From Cladorrhinum sp. PSN259 (taxonomy: Eukaryota; Ascomycota; Sordariomycetes; Sordariales; Podosporaceae), in the NCBI GenBank assembly GCA_033725935.1, contig MU867101.1, positions 296,337 to 360,336 of the forward strand: a stretch of 64,000 bases of DNA, read 5' to 3'. The position numbers and the translations under genes are program-made. This document shows positions 1-11,587 of this stretch, one piece after another (the first letter of the stretch is position 1; every line of letters begins with the position of its first letter). The notes under the pieces were generated by a model. It worked only from the letters and a program-made list of their open reading frames with translations, did not search any database and was not told where the DNA came from.

Positions 1-11
1 GCAGCAATCAC

Positions 12-3000
12 GTGCAGCTGAATCGACGCAGCCGCGCAGCCGCACGAGTTGGAGAGCCATTCCTGCTTCATCATCCAAGAATACACTCTTCAGCAACCAT
101 CCAACCTCATAGGATGCAATCCACGTCTTTCGGACCCGGAAACCGGGGACAGCAGGTGGGGCAGAACTACGGGACGATCAATGCAGAGTTCCACCTCCCG
201 CCGGGTAAGATTAGCTCCACTCCGATGCATTGCCGACCCCTGACGTTCTCAGAACGACCAGAAACGCCGCCGCAACCGTTCGCGACCATCCCCTTCTCGC
301 GCGATTCCGATTTCGTCGACCGCGGAGACATCCTCGAACAAATCAACCAGCTATGTTCCGAGCCTGCTGCTCGCGTAGCCCTCGTGGGCCTCGGGGGGGT
401 TGGCAAATCGCAGCTGGCCATCGAATTCGCTCACCGGATCGCAGCGGGGCAGCCCGGCACATGGGTGTTCTGGTTCCACGCCGGCACACAGGCGCGCGTC
501 GAGGAGGGCTTCAGGACGATTGCCGATACTGTCAAGCTACCCGGACGCAACCAACCCAAAGCCAATATCCCACAGCTGGTGTACGGCTGGCTGTCTAACG
601 AACGGAATAGCAGATGGATTATAATCCTCGACAGCGCTGACGACTACGATGTATTCTACGCACCGGCTAGCAGCGGCGTATCTAACGAGCACCTGTTCGC
701 AAACTTCCTACCACAGAGTCGGAATGGATCAATTATTGTCACAACACGTAACAAAGACCTGGCCCGTAGGCTGACCGGTCGCCCTCAAAATATGATCGAA
801 GTCGGGCCGATGACGCAGACGGACGCCCTTACGCTTCTGAAGAACAAGTTAGGGTCGCTCTCGGATATGAGCGTAGCGACCGATCTCGTACAAGCGCTCG
901 ACCTTATTCCACTGGCCATCAGCCAGGCTGCTGCCTACATATATGCGAGAGTACCGCGGAGCTCGCCCGAGAGGTATCTAGCCGAATTCCGGGAGAGCGA
1001 GCGTAAAAAGAGCATGCTGTTACAATACGATGGCGGAGACCTACGGCGGGATGGAGGGGCGTCAAACACGATTCTTACGACGTGGCAGATATCTTTTGAC
1101 CATATCCGGTCCAAGCGACCGTCTGTAGCGAACCTCCTATCACTGATGAGCTTTTTCGACCGACAAGGCATACCTGAGTGGGTTCTGAAGACTTCTAGAA
1201 CCAGCACGGACATAATACAAGGAAGGAGTCTAAACGAGGCCGGAGACAGGGAATTTGATGACGCAGGCGGTCTCTTAGCATTGCTACGTTATTTCGGAAT
1301 TCGTCGTCTATTTCGTCGTCATCTCCTCGTCGCAGACGAGGTTAAAGGCGGGAAACCGAATGATAGCGGTGCCATAGGTAAAGAAACAAATAGCCATACG
1401 GACTATAATATAAAGGACGGATTTGAAGATGACGTGGCGATGCTAAGGGACTACTGTCTTATTGCCATAAACGCAGTCGGAGATGAATTTGAGATGCATG
1501 GACTTGTGCAGCTATCAATAAGAAGTTGGCTGGAAGCATCTGGGCAGCAGGAGACATTCAAGCGGCAGTATATCGAGCGAATGGCAGCGTCATTCCCACC
1601 GGGGGAGTACGAGAACTGGGCGACGTGTCAGAGTCTCTTCGCACATGTTTAAGTAGCTCTTGGTTACGAACCGGGCGAGAATACGGGGGGGAAATGGGCG
1701 ACTCTTTTGCATAACGGGGGTTGGTATGCATGGTCGCAAGGGAGATACGATGTTGCAGAGCAGATGGTAGGCAAATCGAGGATGGTCCGCGAGAAGAAGC
1801 TGGGAAAAGGGGATATAGCGACTCTGACAAGCACATCATTATTTGCTCTGATCCTACAATACCAGGGCCGGTGGAAGGAGGCTGAGAAGCTAGAGGTGCA
1901 GGTGATGGAGACTCGCAAGACCAAGCTTGGGGCGGATCATCCAGATACGCTAATGAGCATGGCTAACCTAGCGTCGACATTTTCGAAGCAGGGCCGGTGG
2001 GAGGAAGCTGAGAAGTTGTTTGTGCAGGTGATGGAAACTCGCAAGACTAAGCTTGGGGCGGATCATCCAGATACGCTGTCGAGCATGGCTAACCTAGCGT
2101 TGACATTTTGGAACCAGGGCCGGTGGGAGGAAGCTGAGAAGCTGAACGTGCAGGTGATGGAGACTCGCAAGACTAAGCTTGGGGCCGATCATCCAGATAC
2201 GCTAACGAGCATGGCTAACCTAGCGTCGACATTTTGGAACCAGGGCCGGTGGGAGGAAGCTGAGAAGCTGTTTGTGCAGGTGATAGAGACTTTCAAGACC
2301 AAGCTTGGCGCCGATCATCCAGATACACTGACGAGCATGGCCAACCTAGCGTTGACATTTTGGAACCAGGGCCGGTGGGAGGAAGCTGAGAAGCTGGAGG
2401 TGCAGGTGATGGAGACTTTTAAGACCAAGCTTGGGGCCGATCATCCAGATACGCTGACGAGCATGGCTAACTTAGCGTCGACATTTGGGAACCAAGGCCG
2501 GTGGGAGGAAGCTGAGAAGCTGGAGGTGCAGGTGATGGAGACTCGCAAGACCAAGCTTGGGGCCGATCATCCAGATACGCTGACGAGCATGGCCAACCTA
2601 GCATTGACATATAGGGACCAGGGCCGGTTGGAGGAAGCTGAGAAGTTGTTTGTGCAGGTGATGGAAACTCGCAAGACCAAGCTTGGGGCGGATTATCCAG
2701 ATACGCTAATGAGCATGGCCAACCTAGCGTTGACATTTTGGAACCAGGGCCGGTGGGAGGAAGCTGAGAAGCTGAACGTGCAGGTGATAGAGACTCGCAA
2801 GACTAAGCTTGGGGCCGATCATCCAGATACGCTAACGAGCATGGCCAACCTAGCGTCGACATTTTGGAACCAGGGCCGGTTGGAGGAAGCTGAGAAGCTG
2901 TTTGTGCAGGTGATAGAGACTTTTAAGACCAAGCTTGGGGCCGATTATCCTTTTACGCTGACGAGCATGGCCAACCTAGCGTTGATATTTTGGAACCAGG

Positions 3001-3626
3001 GCCGGTAGGAGGAAGCTGAGAAGCTGAACGTGCAGGTGATGGAGACTCGCAAGACTAAGCTTGGGGCCGATCATCCAGATACGCTAACGAGCATGGCCAA
3101 CCTAGCGTCGACATTTGGGAACCAAGGCCGGTGGGAGGAAGCTGAGAAGCTGTTAGTGCAGGTGATGGAGATGAGCAAGACCAAGCTTGGGGTCGAACAT
3201 CCAGATACGCTGACGAGCATGGCCAACCTAGCGTCGACATTTGGGAACCAAGGCCGGTGGGAGGAAGCTGAGAAGTTGGAGGTGCAGGTGATGGAGATGA
3301 GCAAGACCAAGCTTGGGGCCGATCATCCAGATACGCTGATGAGCATGGCCAACCTAGCGTCGACATTTTGGAAGCAGGACCGGTGGGAGGAGGCTAAGAA
3401 GCTGGACGTGCAGGTGATGGAGACTCGCAAGACCAAGCTTGGGGCCGATCATCCAGATACGCTGACGAGCATGGCCAACCTCGCTTTTACTTGGAAAAGC
3501 CAAGGTCGACACTCGGATGCTTTAGCGTTGATGGAACAGTGTGCCCAGACTCGGCAGCGACTACTTGGTGCAGAGCATCCAGCCACGCTGTCGTCATTGG
3601 CCACCGTCGCCCAATGGAGTAGTTAG
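12..3626 (+). pseudogene. NB-ARC/TPR NLR-like gene, 5'-truncated by window edge and broken by two in-frame stops
   Basis: Fungal NLR-type STAND protein, a class involved in non-self recognition and programmed cell death. Seen: a P-loop (GLGGVGKSQLA, near nt 385-414), a Walker B-like IIILDSADD, TTRNKDLARRL, LIPLAISQAAAYI and an MHD-like MHGLVQ, followed by TPR repeats (nt 1872-3509). A 48-nt intron (205-252, gtaaga...ctcag) removes 16 codons without changing frame and restores the usual LPP-ERPETPP junction. An acceptor-like cctcatag at 104-112 suggests further exons to the left, so the N-terminal effector domain is not visible. The single frame is broken by TAA at 1650-1652 (between NB-ARC and TPR) and TAG at 3006-3008 (where other repeats have TGG). 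It ends at TAG 3624-3626. Inference: recently inactivated gene, or one making only the NB-ARC part. A sequencing error is less likely because both changes are transitions. Confidence 0.85.
1872..3509 (+). repeat. Thirteen tandem 126-bp units encoding 42-residue TPR repeats
   Basis: Each unit begins with the codon for W (or L, or the stop at 3006) followed by EEAEKL and contains KTKLGAD and HPDTLTSMANLA. Units are almost identical. Differences concentrate after EEAEKL (E, F, N, L or D), after VME/VIE (TR, TF or MS), at LAS versus LAL, and after TF (W, G or S). A degenerate unit precedes the array and a diverged one (AEHPATLSSLA) follows. Such homogeneity is typical of fungal NLR repeats evolving by unequal exchange. 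Confidence 0.95.
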
Positions 3627-4393
3627 ACTGTGGTTCGTCGTTTCGTTTATGGCCTAATCCGGAGAATTGTTTTTCATTATGCTTACTGTGATACGAGTCC
3701 ATACTTATGCAGCTATCAGGTCGCTGTTATGCGCATATATGATTGGATTAGCAAATTCTTTTTCCCAGTCGTGACAGTGCCAAAAGCGGCTAGTTCATTT
3801 ATACGGTGGTTACGAAATGGAGCCAATTTTGGAGCTGACTTGTACCAGTACAGAGTGGGCACCCACGCACAGTGTTAGCCGCAAGCCAGGGGTGAAACTG
3901 GCCCGTGCGGAGAAAGTTTGAACACTGGAATCGTGGACACTGATTTCGGTCTCTACAGTAACTTGGTTGTTTGACTTTCGTTATTGAACTGTACTCTTTC
4001 GGAAAAAGCGTTGTTGACTCCACCTTCAGTCTTGCGCTACCCATCTTTCAGGGATGGAAGTGTATCTAAACGGCTTATGTCTCGGAATAGATCGGGGTGT
4101 GTACGGGGCCAGCGGAAGCAAGGAGCGCAGCCGGCCAAGCGATTGGGGAAACTATTTTGGGGAACACTGTGCCCGGAAAAAGGGTAGGCAGAGGCACCCG
4201 ACATTTTATTTCGCGCTTTTGCTTCGATTCCATTCCGACATCACCAAGTTCTCGTTTCTGATATAGAAGGCACGTTGGGTAGGTTTCATGCACTTGCAAC
4301 AATTTGGTAGCACCCGCTGCTAACCACCACCACCACCTGCCGCGCTAGGTACCTACCTAGTCCATCCTCCTTTGTCAGGCGACTTTTTCTAGT
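3627..4393. other. Intergenic, fumarase upstream region
   Basis: No gene supported. Only short open frames without recognisable sequence. The last 100 bp, with CACCACCACCACC and a TACCTACCTAG stretch, is the likely fumarase promoter/5' UTR. Confidence 0.5.
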
Positions 4394-6168
4394 ATGTTTC
4401 GATCGGTTCGCATTGCCGGGCCCGCAGCCCGCAGCAGTCTTGGTGTGCCGAGGACAGCCACGAGGTCGCTGAGCACATGTCTTAAGACTTCAACCAGTGC
4501 ATACAACGTCAGCGCATCCGTTTCGTCACTTGCAAGACGCCAAACCACATCCCCCGCAATCCGGAACCTAAGAAACTTTCACGGTAGTGCCTCCAGAATG
4601 TCAGCAAACACCAGAACCGAGAGCGATGCCTTTGGCGAGATCCAGGTGCCCGCCGATAAGTACTGGGGAGCGCAGACGGAGCGCTCTCTCGAGAACTTCC
4701 GCATTAACCAGCCCCAGGACCGGATGCCGCCCCCTATCGTCAAGGCATTCGGTATTCTGAAGGGTGCTGCCGCGACTGTTAATATGCGCTATGGCTTGGG
4801 TAATTGCGTTCTGTCCCGCCGACCCCGCGAACAGACATTGCGAGTTAATTGAACGCTTCCCGGCTAACAATAGCGTTATGCAGACCCCAAGATCGGCAAG
4901 GCCATTCAGCAGGCCGCGAAGGAGGTCGAGGAGCTCAAGCTTCTCGACCACTTTCCCCTCGTCGTCTGGCAGACTGGCTCTGGTACCCAGTCTAACATGA
5001 ACGCAAATGAGGTCATCAGCAACAGGGCTATTGAGATTCTTGGTGGAACTATGGGCAGCAAGAAGCCCGTGCACCCTAACGACCATGTCAATCGCTCTGC
5101 CTCGTCCAACGATACGTTCCCCACAGTTATGCACATTGCTGCCGTCCTCGAGATCGAGAACACTCTCCTCCCTGCCCTCAAGAGCCTACGCAACGCCCTG
5201 CAGGCCAAGGTTGATGACTTCGAAGCGAAGAAGATCATCAAGATCGGCCGCACCCATCTCCAGGATGCTACCCCGCTTACCCTTGCCCAGGAGTTCAGCG
5301 GCTACGTCGCCCAGCTCGACTTTGGTATCAAGCGCGTTGAGAGCTCCCTCCCTGATCTTCGCCTTCTTGCCCAGGGCGGTACCGCCGTCGGCACTGGCAT
5401 CAACACTTTTGAGGGCTTCGCCGAGGGTATTGCCGAGGAGGTTAGCAAGATGACTGGCACCGAGTTCAGGACTGCCCCCAACAAGTTCGAGGCGCTGGCC
5501 GCTCACGATGCCATCGTTCAAGCTCATGGCAGCTTGAACACTCTCGCTGCCTCCCTCAGCAAGATTGCGCAGGATATCCGCTACCTTGGCAGTGGTCCCC
5601 GTTGCGGTCTCAGTGAGCTTAATTTGCCTGAGAACGAGCCTGGCAGCTCTATCATGCCTGGCAAGGTCAACCCCACCCAGTGTGAGGCCCTCACAATGGT
5701 CTGCGCTCAAGTCATGGGAAACCACGTTGCTTGCACTATTGGCGGCATGAACGGCCAGTTCGAGCTCAACGTTTACAAACCCCTGATTATCCGTAATCTT
5801 CTCCACAGTATCCGCATCCTGGCCGACGGCATGCGCAGCTTCGAAAAGAACTTGGTTGTCGGCCTCCAGGCCAACGAGGAGAAGATCTCCAGCATTATGA
5901 AGGAGTCGTAAGTTTTTATTTATTCGCCCATGGGTTCATGCAATATTAGTAGTTCAGTGCTCACAAATCTCTGTTTAGCCTCATGTTGGTTACCTGCCTC
6001 AACCCCAAGATCGGCTACGACATGGCCAGCAAGGTCGCCAAGAACGCGCACAAGAAGGGTCTCACCCTCAAGCAGAGCGCCATGGAGCTCAAGGCTCTTA
6101 GTGAGGAGGAGTTTGATACTCTAGTCAGGCCCGAGCTCATGATTGGCCCCAGGCCCTACAAGCCTTAA
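4394..6168 (+). CDS. FUM1: Fumarate hydratase, class II (mitochondrial and probably cytosolic)
   Basis: Interconverts fumarate and L-malate in the TCA cycle. Exons 4394-4799, 4884-5907 and 5979-6168 give 539 residues; the introns are GT-AG, the first with a ggctaac branch-like site. The class II fumarase/aspartase signature GSSIMPGKVNP is present, as are TGSGTQSNMN and GRTHLQDATP. The first ~68 residues are Arg/Ser-rich, lack acidic residues and end in RNFHGSAS, a typical mitochondrial presequence. A second in-frame ATG at 4598 (MSANTRTESDAF) begins just where mature fumarases start, so a cytosolic form from the second start is plausible, as known for eukaryotic fumarases. The gene converges on SMD2. 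Confidence 0.97.
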
Positions 6169-7221
6169 AACTTATGGCCCTCCCCAATCCTGCTTAGAGT
6201 GTGGGCAATTTGTTGACACAGCGAGCGAATGTCGTGTAGTCGACTTATCCCCTTTTCTGGGACGGTAAGCATTTGGGGATGGCGAGTATAAATCTCACCA
6301 AAAAGCCCCAATGGCAACGACACTCCCCTCGGCCGTGTCACAACGAACTTGCATTCATGTAATACTACTATTGAATACCCATTTAACTCTGCACATATTA
6401 TAACATACAATATATCGGAAAATGATACCAGTGCTTAGACGTTCTCTAACTTGAACGGAACAAATGTAATGCCTATGATCCCGCACTAACTGGCATGAAT
6501 CGGAAACAACCGGCAGGATTTGCCTCCAGAGGTCGAAGCACGCGGGTCGTCCGCTCGGCATGGTTGAGAGCGAAAGACCTTGGCTCTGGACCGGCACATC
6601 GGAGCTTCGTGCTGTCAATAAAAGCGGGTCTGGAGCTCCGTTGTCAAGATTATCACATTGCTTGGCCCCGGGCCAGGCCCCCAGGGTGCGGTGCCCTCCA
6701 GGTTGTTGGAGATAAAGAGGGTTGTAGTGGAGAAACAAGGACATTGGCGATAATGAGATTTGGGTGAAGAGGTAGTCGGCCGAGCTTCACCTCAAGATCG
6801 TTGGCTTGTTGACGGAGACATAAAACCAGATCAAAGCCATGTCCAAGGCCTACCGTGTCTACCGTACTTCAAGCAGGGCACCTGTCACGTGCGTTAATTA
6901 GAGATATCAATGTTCAAGAAAACTTCAACCAGGTTCTCCTTTTTGTCTTTATCCTGATTGGTCTAGAATTCTAGATTCTGTCAACCCGTAAAGAGCGCCC
7001 GCATACGAAAAAAACGCCTGATGAATAACTCCGAACCTCATCTTTTGTTATCTTGATATCTCGGCGAAGAAACCGCCTTCCCTGCTCCTGCGAATTCACC
7101 AGCTATCCCACCCGATAGATCCGTCTTCTGTTTGAGATGTCAACACCGGACGGGGGGCCAGTACTTTCGGATTTCATATTATAACTAAAGTCACACCACA
7201 AACCCGATAAAGCGAACGCCA
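6169..7221. other. Convergent intergenic region FUM1/SMD2
   Basis: About 1 kb between two 3' ends. No protein family, tRNA or repeat recognised. Confidence 0.5.
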
Positions 7222-8062
7222 TTAGCTGAGTAGGACGAGGATGACACTATCACCCCGCAAAAACCTGGTTTTCGATATGGTTAGGACCCAGAAAGGCTTT
7301 AGGAAAGAGATACAGTGTCAACTCACATCTTGCTAATGAACCGATCCTTGTTCACCGGCCGCCCCTTCTTGCCATTGTGTACTGGCGTCTCAGTCCACAT
7401 CTCTTTCTGCACGCAAACGTCAGTTCCTCCTCAAGATCAAGTAAACGCTACGGGCCGGATACTTACGACGTTCTCAAGAATCCTGTCAGAGAAAATTAGC
7501 AAATCGGTTCATCAAGTCATGAAAAAAAGCGTGGGTTGAAGCATACATGTTGCAATGACGATCAAAAGCCTTGACTCTGGCAAGCCTATTCCAAACGAAA
7601 GCTCAATCAGCATCTATCCTCCTCTCAAGCACGGAACAAATATTCAACAACTCACAGCTTGCGGTTTGACCGAATGCTGATGAGAACTTGTGCGTGGCTC
7701 CGCACGGCAGTTTGCAACAGGGATAGCGGGCCATTGCTCATTTCATATGCTTCCTGTCGTTTGAGAAGAGAATGTCAGCCAAATATTCCTGTGCACGATG
7801 AAAATCTAGAAAAGGACATACCAGCTGAGCAATCTCATACTCTCTGAATTTCAGGACCAACATCGTCAGTATCTTCCCTATCTGAATCGAGAAAAATCGA
7901 CCCTCCTCACATTTGGGAGGCCCAAAAGGCAGATAACTCACGTGCACTCGTTGCGCGGCTTGTTCAGCAGCGTCCTGGCAAGTGAAACTGGTCAGTGATT
8001 GGAACCTCGATTAAAAAACGATACTTGGCAGGCAGAACTCACTGGATATTGACTTCGGACAT
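7222..8062 (-). CDS. SMD2: Small nuclear ribonucleoprotein Sm D2
   Basis: Sm-core protein of spliceosomal U1, U2, U4 and U5 snRNPs. Eight exons, all joined in phase: 8043-8062, 7942-7974, 7822-7843, 7656-7753, 7547-7585, 7467-7482, 7327-7406 and 7222-7264. They total 351 nt and encode 116 residues, against about 110-118 for the family. Diagnostic stretches are ARVKAFDRHCNMILENVKEM, GRPVNKDRFISKMFLRGDSV and the N-terminal NKPRNECTEYEIAQLEAYE, matching the KPR-S-E-L start of other SmD2 proteins. Every intron is 60-98 bp with GT-AG ends. Because the exons are as short as 16-22 nt, the gene is invisible to simple open-frame searches. The very small exon 6 (16 nt) is certain because it supplies residues ILENV. 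Confidence 0.95.
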
Positions 8063-8567
8063 GTTGGGGGATGAAAGCTTTGGTGATTGAATTGGATTTG
8101 ATGAAGTTGCAGAATGTCTAAATCCAGGTGTTGATGGGGGGTTAATGGCGATATTGGTCGTTGTTGTTGATTTTTATGAACAAAGTCAGTCGATGTTCTG
8201 AACATCGAAGAGGTGAGGAAACGCGTTGAGTGGATGAGCCAAGCCCAACGGTGGATTGAATCGGGAGCCCCACATTTTCTGGGCGAAGTTTAGATGTCAC
8301 GTGCAATGACACTGAGAGCTTGAGCACTCTCAAGCTGCTCGATAGGAAGCGCGTCAAATTAAAGGGCAGTGATCATGGTAGGCATCGTCATCAGTTTGGT
8401 CTCACGAGAGTCCAGTCATCAAGTCACCGTGATTATTTTGCCTAAATATTAAAGCTAGTATGGCCATATGTACAGGCGAACAAGTGTGTTATATATGTCC
8501 CTTCAACCCAACCCAATTTGCCCGTCCAAGAATCTGTCTTCAAACGCCTTGCAAGTTGTCGCCGAAA
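8063..8567. other. Intergenic, SMD2 upstream / ERG24 downstream
   Basis: No gene seen. It holds the SMD2 promoter; TCACGTG occurs near 8297. Confidence 0.4.
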
Positions 8568-10181
8568 TTAATAGATATAGGGGATGATTCTCCACCTGAC
8601 AATCTTCTTGTATTTCTCCCAGTCCTCACCGTACTTCTTCGCGCACTTCTCGTCATCTCTCCTGTCGCGGTGGATTAGGAGGATGGCAAAGTAGAGCACA
8701 TACATGTATGTGAAAATAATACCCCAGCCCTTGGCCTCACCTGGAACCACCTGGCGACCATCCAGCATCCTGGTGGCGCCCTCCACCGCCTTCGAGCCAG
8801 CAGAAATTATGGTATACCCAGCCAATCCGGTAGGCAAGCTGTATGGCCAGGCCTGCATCCAGTCTCCAAAGTAGTTAATGTGGCGGGCAACACCCCACCA
8901 CCCGGAAATCAACAGCCTGGTGCCAGCCTTGGTCTCGATGTATTTAAGATGAGCGAGCTTAGGGTCGTTGGGGTTGGTTCTAAAGGCATTCTTCTGACTG
9001 TTTGACAGGCGGAAGATGGCAAAGCTGGCAGCAAGAACAGCGCCTACACCAGCGAGGCCCCATGGGCCAAGCACCTGGGGATGGGTAGCGAGGTAGCGCG
9101 TCTGCTGGGAGTAGAGGAAGGGCACCCAGACGAGATCGCCGAACGAGAGCATGAACCCGAACCCATCTGTCGTGATGTCCATGGTAGTCAGAATCGCAGG
9201 CTCCATGTATTGGCCGTCGAGAACGTAGAAGGTCTGGATCGCCGCAACAAACACGATGCTGTCGGTCACATATCCGTAAACACGATACTGCTTGGCAATG
9301 AAAGCGCAGTTGAGCAAGATGTAACCCATCATGCCGGGTCGGAGCTCCATCCATTCCTTGATGTCAACTTCGCCAATGAGAGGGAGAGTAATACGGGGAT
9401 TGAGTTCTCGGCCGATAAACCAGTCGTAAAGGATGTTGCCAGAAACACCACCAGCGGCAAGCTCCCGGAACTCGGGGTTGCCGGGCTTGACGCTGAAGCT
9501 GCGGATGTAGACAAACGTCGCAAGCGCGTACGAGATAACAATGTTCGCGGTCAGGATCTGAACGTAGTTGTCGGTAATAAACGTCCAGACAGGAAACTCG
9601 GCCCCCTGAGCGATGGTGCCGGCAGCGCAAATGGCAAGAGTGAACATGGTCGAGGAGAAGGCTGTGCGTACTCTCTGTTAGCTGTACGATACTAAATGTT
9701 GGCCGCGGCATGGACAACACTAACCATTGAATCTATACTTTAGACGCCCGCCATTTCTCAAGGTGGTACCAACGGTCTCGGTTGCTGGGAGAATTCTGTA
9801 GAGGATGGCGCTGAAAAGGTAGAAGGCCACAGTCCAACCCATTACCTCCCAGCTCAGGAGACCGCTCACTCCAGGCCATCCAACTTCCTTCTTCAAGATA
9901 TTCCAATCGAGAGACTTTGGGTGCAGAAGCGACGGCGCGGGGCAACCCGAAATATCGTTGCAGGCGAAGGCGAAGGCATAAAGCAGAGGAGCCAGGAACG
10001 TGCTGATGAATCCAGCACCGAATCTGCAGAAACCCAAACGTCAGCAAACTTTTGGTCGGGTTATCTTCAAATCATGAACGCAAGGTACTTACACTCCCAA
10101 AAACTCATACTCGAACTTTTCGTGCTTGGGCGCATTGGGCGCATTGGGCGCGACATGTTTCTCGCTTTTTTTGGACGCCAT
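8568..10181 (-). CDS. ERG24: Delta(14)-sterol reductase
   Basis: ER-membrane enzyme of ergosterol synthesis that uses NADPH to reduce the C14 double bond after lanosterol 14-demethylation; target class of morpholine fungicides. Exons 10093-10181, 9725-10023 and 8568-9661 give 493 residues, the normal family length. The C-terminal ERG4/ERG24 signature region is clear: LLISGWWGVARHINYFGDW, then HRDRRDDEKCAKKYGEDW and an IPYIY terminus. Several hydrophobic segments precede it. The short first exon encodes a Lys/Pro-rich N-terminus (MASKKSEKHVAPNAPNAP, with a small repeat). The start is fixed by the ATG at 10181 and by exact phase at both introns. Confidence 0.96.
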
Positions 10182-11587
10182 GTTGGCGGTTAGGTTTGGA
10201 GTGTCCTGTTAACAAATCCTTATGTAAAAAGGAGAATACCGTCCCCTATATATTTAATATCTTATGGAGCAATTGGGATGTGCCGCAGCTGGCAACTGGG
10301 TCGGATCTCGCGGCTTCCGTATGGCCTGAGATATTGGGAAACTCAGAAAGCTCCAGGCCCTTCAACACTGATGGCAGAATCGCGTTGTCTGTTTGTCGTT
10401 GGCGATTGCCGCGCCGGGCCTCTGGCTTCCGGATGGGCTGAGATCCAGTGACCCATTTCCAGTGCTCCAATGGATAACGCAGGGGTCATCAATTTTGTTG
10501 GTACAGGTGCTGGGATGTTGTCCCTTGGCAATTGGCCAGTGCGTTCGAGATCTCCAATTCCAGGTTGCTACGAAAGAATTATTGATCACTGATAAGATGA
10601 AAACAAAAAAGACGTTTTTGTTTACATATGGATCGAGGCCGTGGGTCTAAATAGTGCCCCTCTAGGTCGGGCTCTGCCAGCCAGCAGCAGTAGTTGTGTT
10701 AGGCCAGATGATGATGGATTCAAGTCGCCCAGGTTGCCTCCAACAATATGAAATCCACTAAATGAGGAGCCGTAAATGGCGGGGCACTCCCAGCCCGACG
10801 GACAATCTGCCGGGAAGATTCAGTCAGCTCCCCGTTGTGTGAATGAGGAAATGCTCAGAGCAGCGTTTTGCCAAAATTGGATAAGACATTTCTCCTAACC
10901 AGCTCTTCCAACTTAGTTCAGTGTTAAATCCCGGCAATCCAAGCTTTGAATCGTCAATTGCCAAGGCCAGTATTCAGGACAGTCCATTAGCCATACACTA
11001 GTCTAACCCTTACCTTAAAGACAGGAAACCAACCCTAACCCCGAAGCTTTTGCGGCTAGGTCAGTGGGCAACAGAACTTCTGATAGCCTCTGCCTGGCTG
11101 AGCAAGTGTTCTAACTCAGTTGATTAATTCAATTCATTTCTTTTTCCGTAATTGGCTACTACAATATTGGTAATCAATTTAATTCCCTCAAAAAATAGTG
11201 TGGTATTTTCCATTGGATTATTCCAACGTCGGAGGGGCATTTATGGGATGCCAAGACCGAATTGGGCGACCCAAGCCGCACTCTCTTATAACACCTTGGC
11301 TAGCATGATTGCGATTCAGCATTCGGCTTACGGCACGTCTTGGAGTTATCTATCAATGGAAGAGACGAAAAATGAGATAAAGGAAGAGAACCCCCTGATG
11401 CCACCATAGCGGGGTCTGGAACGAGTGGAAAGTGGGGTTAAGGGGTCCATGTCGGGGAGGGAGGCAGCCCGACAATACCGCCCATTGAAATCGAGTGCCT
11501 TCCCTAATTACTTTTCAAAAGTTGAAACTGTCGTGATCTCTGTTTTCTTTTTCCACTTTTTACTTACTTGTATCATAATACTGCAAA
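10182..11587. other. Divergent intergenic region ERG24 / WW-domain gene
   Basis: About 1.4 kb without a supported gene. It carries the two divergent promoters. Nothing repetitive was recognised. Confidence 0.45.

Noticed and set aside
1630..1700. Intron that would remove the TAA at 1650
   Set aside because: No donor/acceptor pair keeps both the MHD-like region and the first TPR helix; the reading frame before and after the stop matches the family continuously.
5186..5806. 206-codon open frame antisense to fumarase
   Set aside because: Same codon-bias shadow; the sense frame carries the fumarase signature.
10990..11045. Telomere-like CCCTAACC motifs
   Set aside because: Only isolated, non-tandem occurrences inside an ordinary intergenic region.
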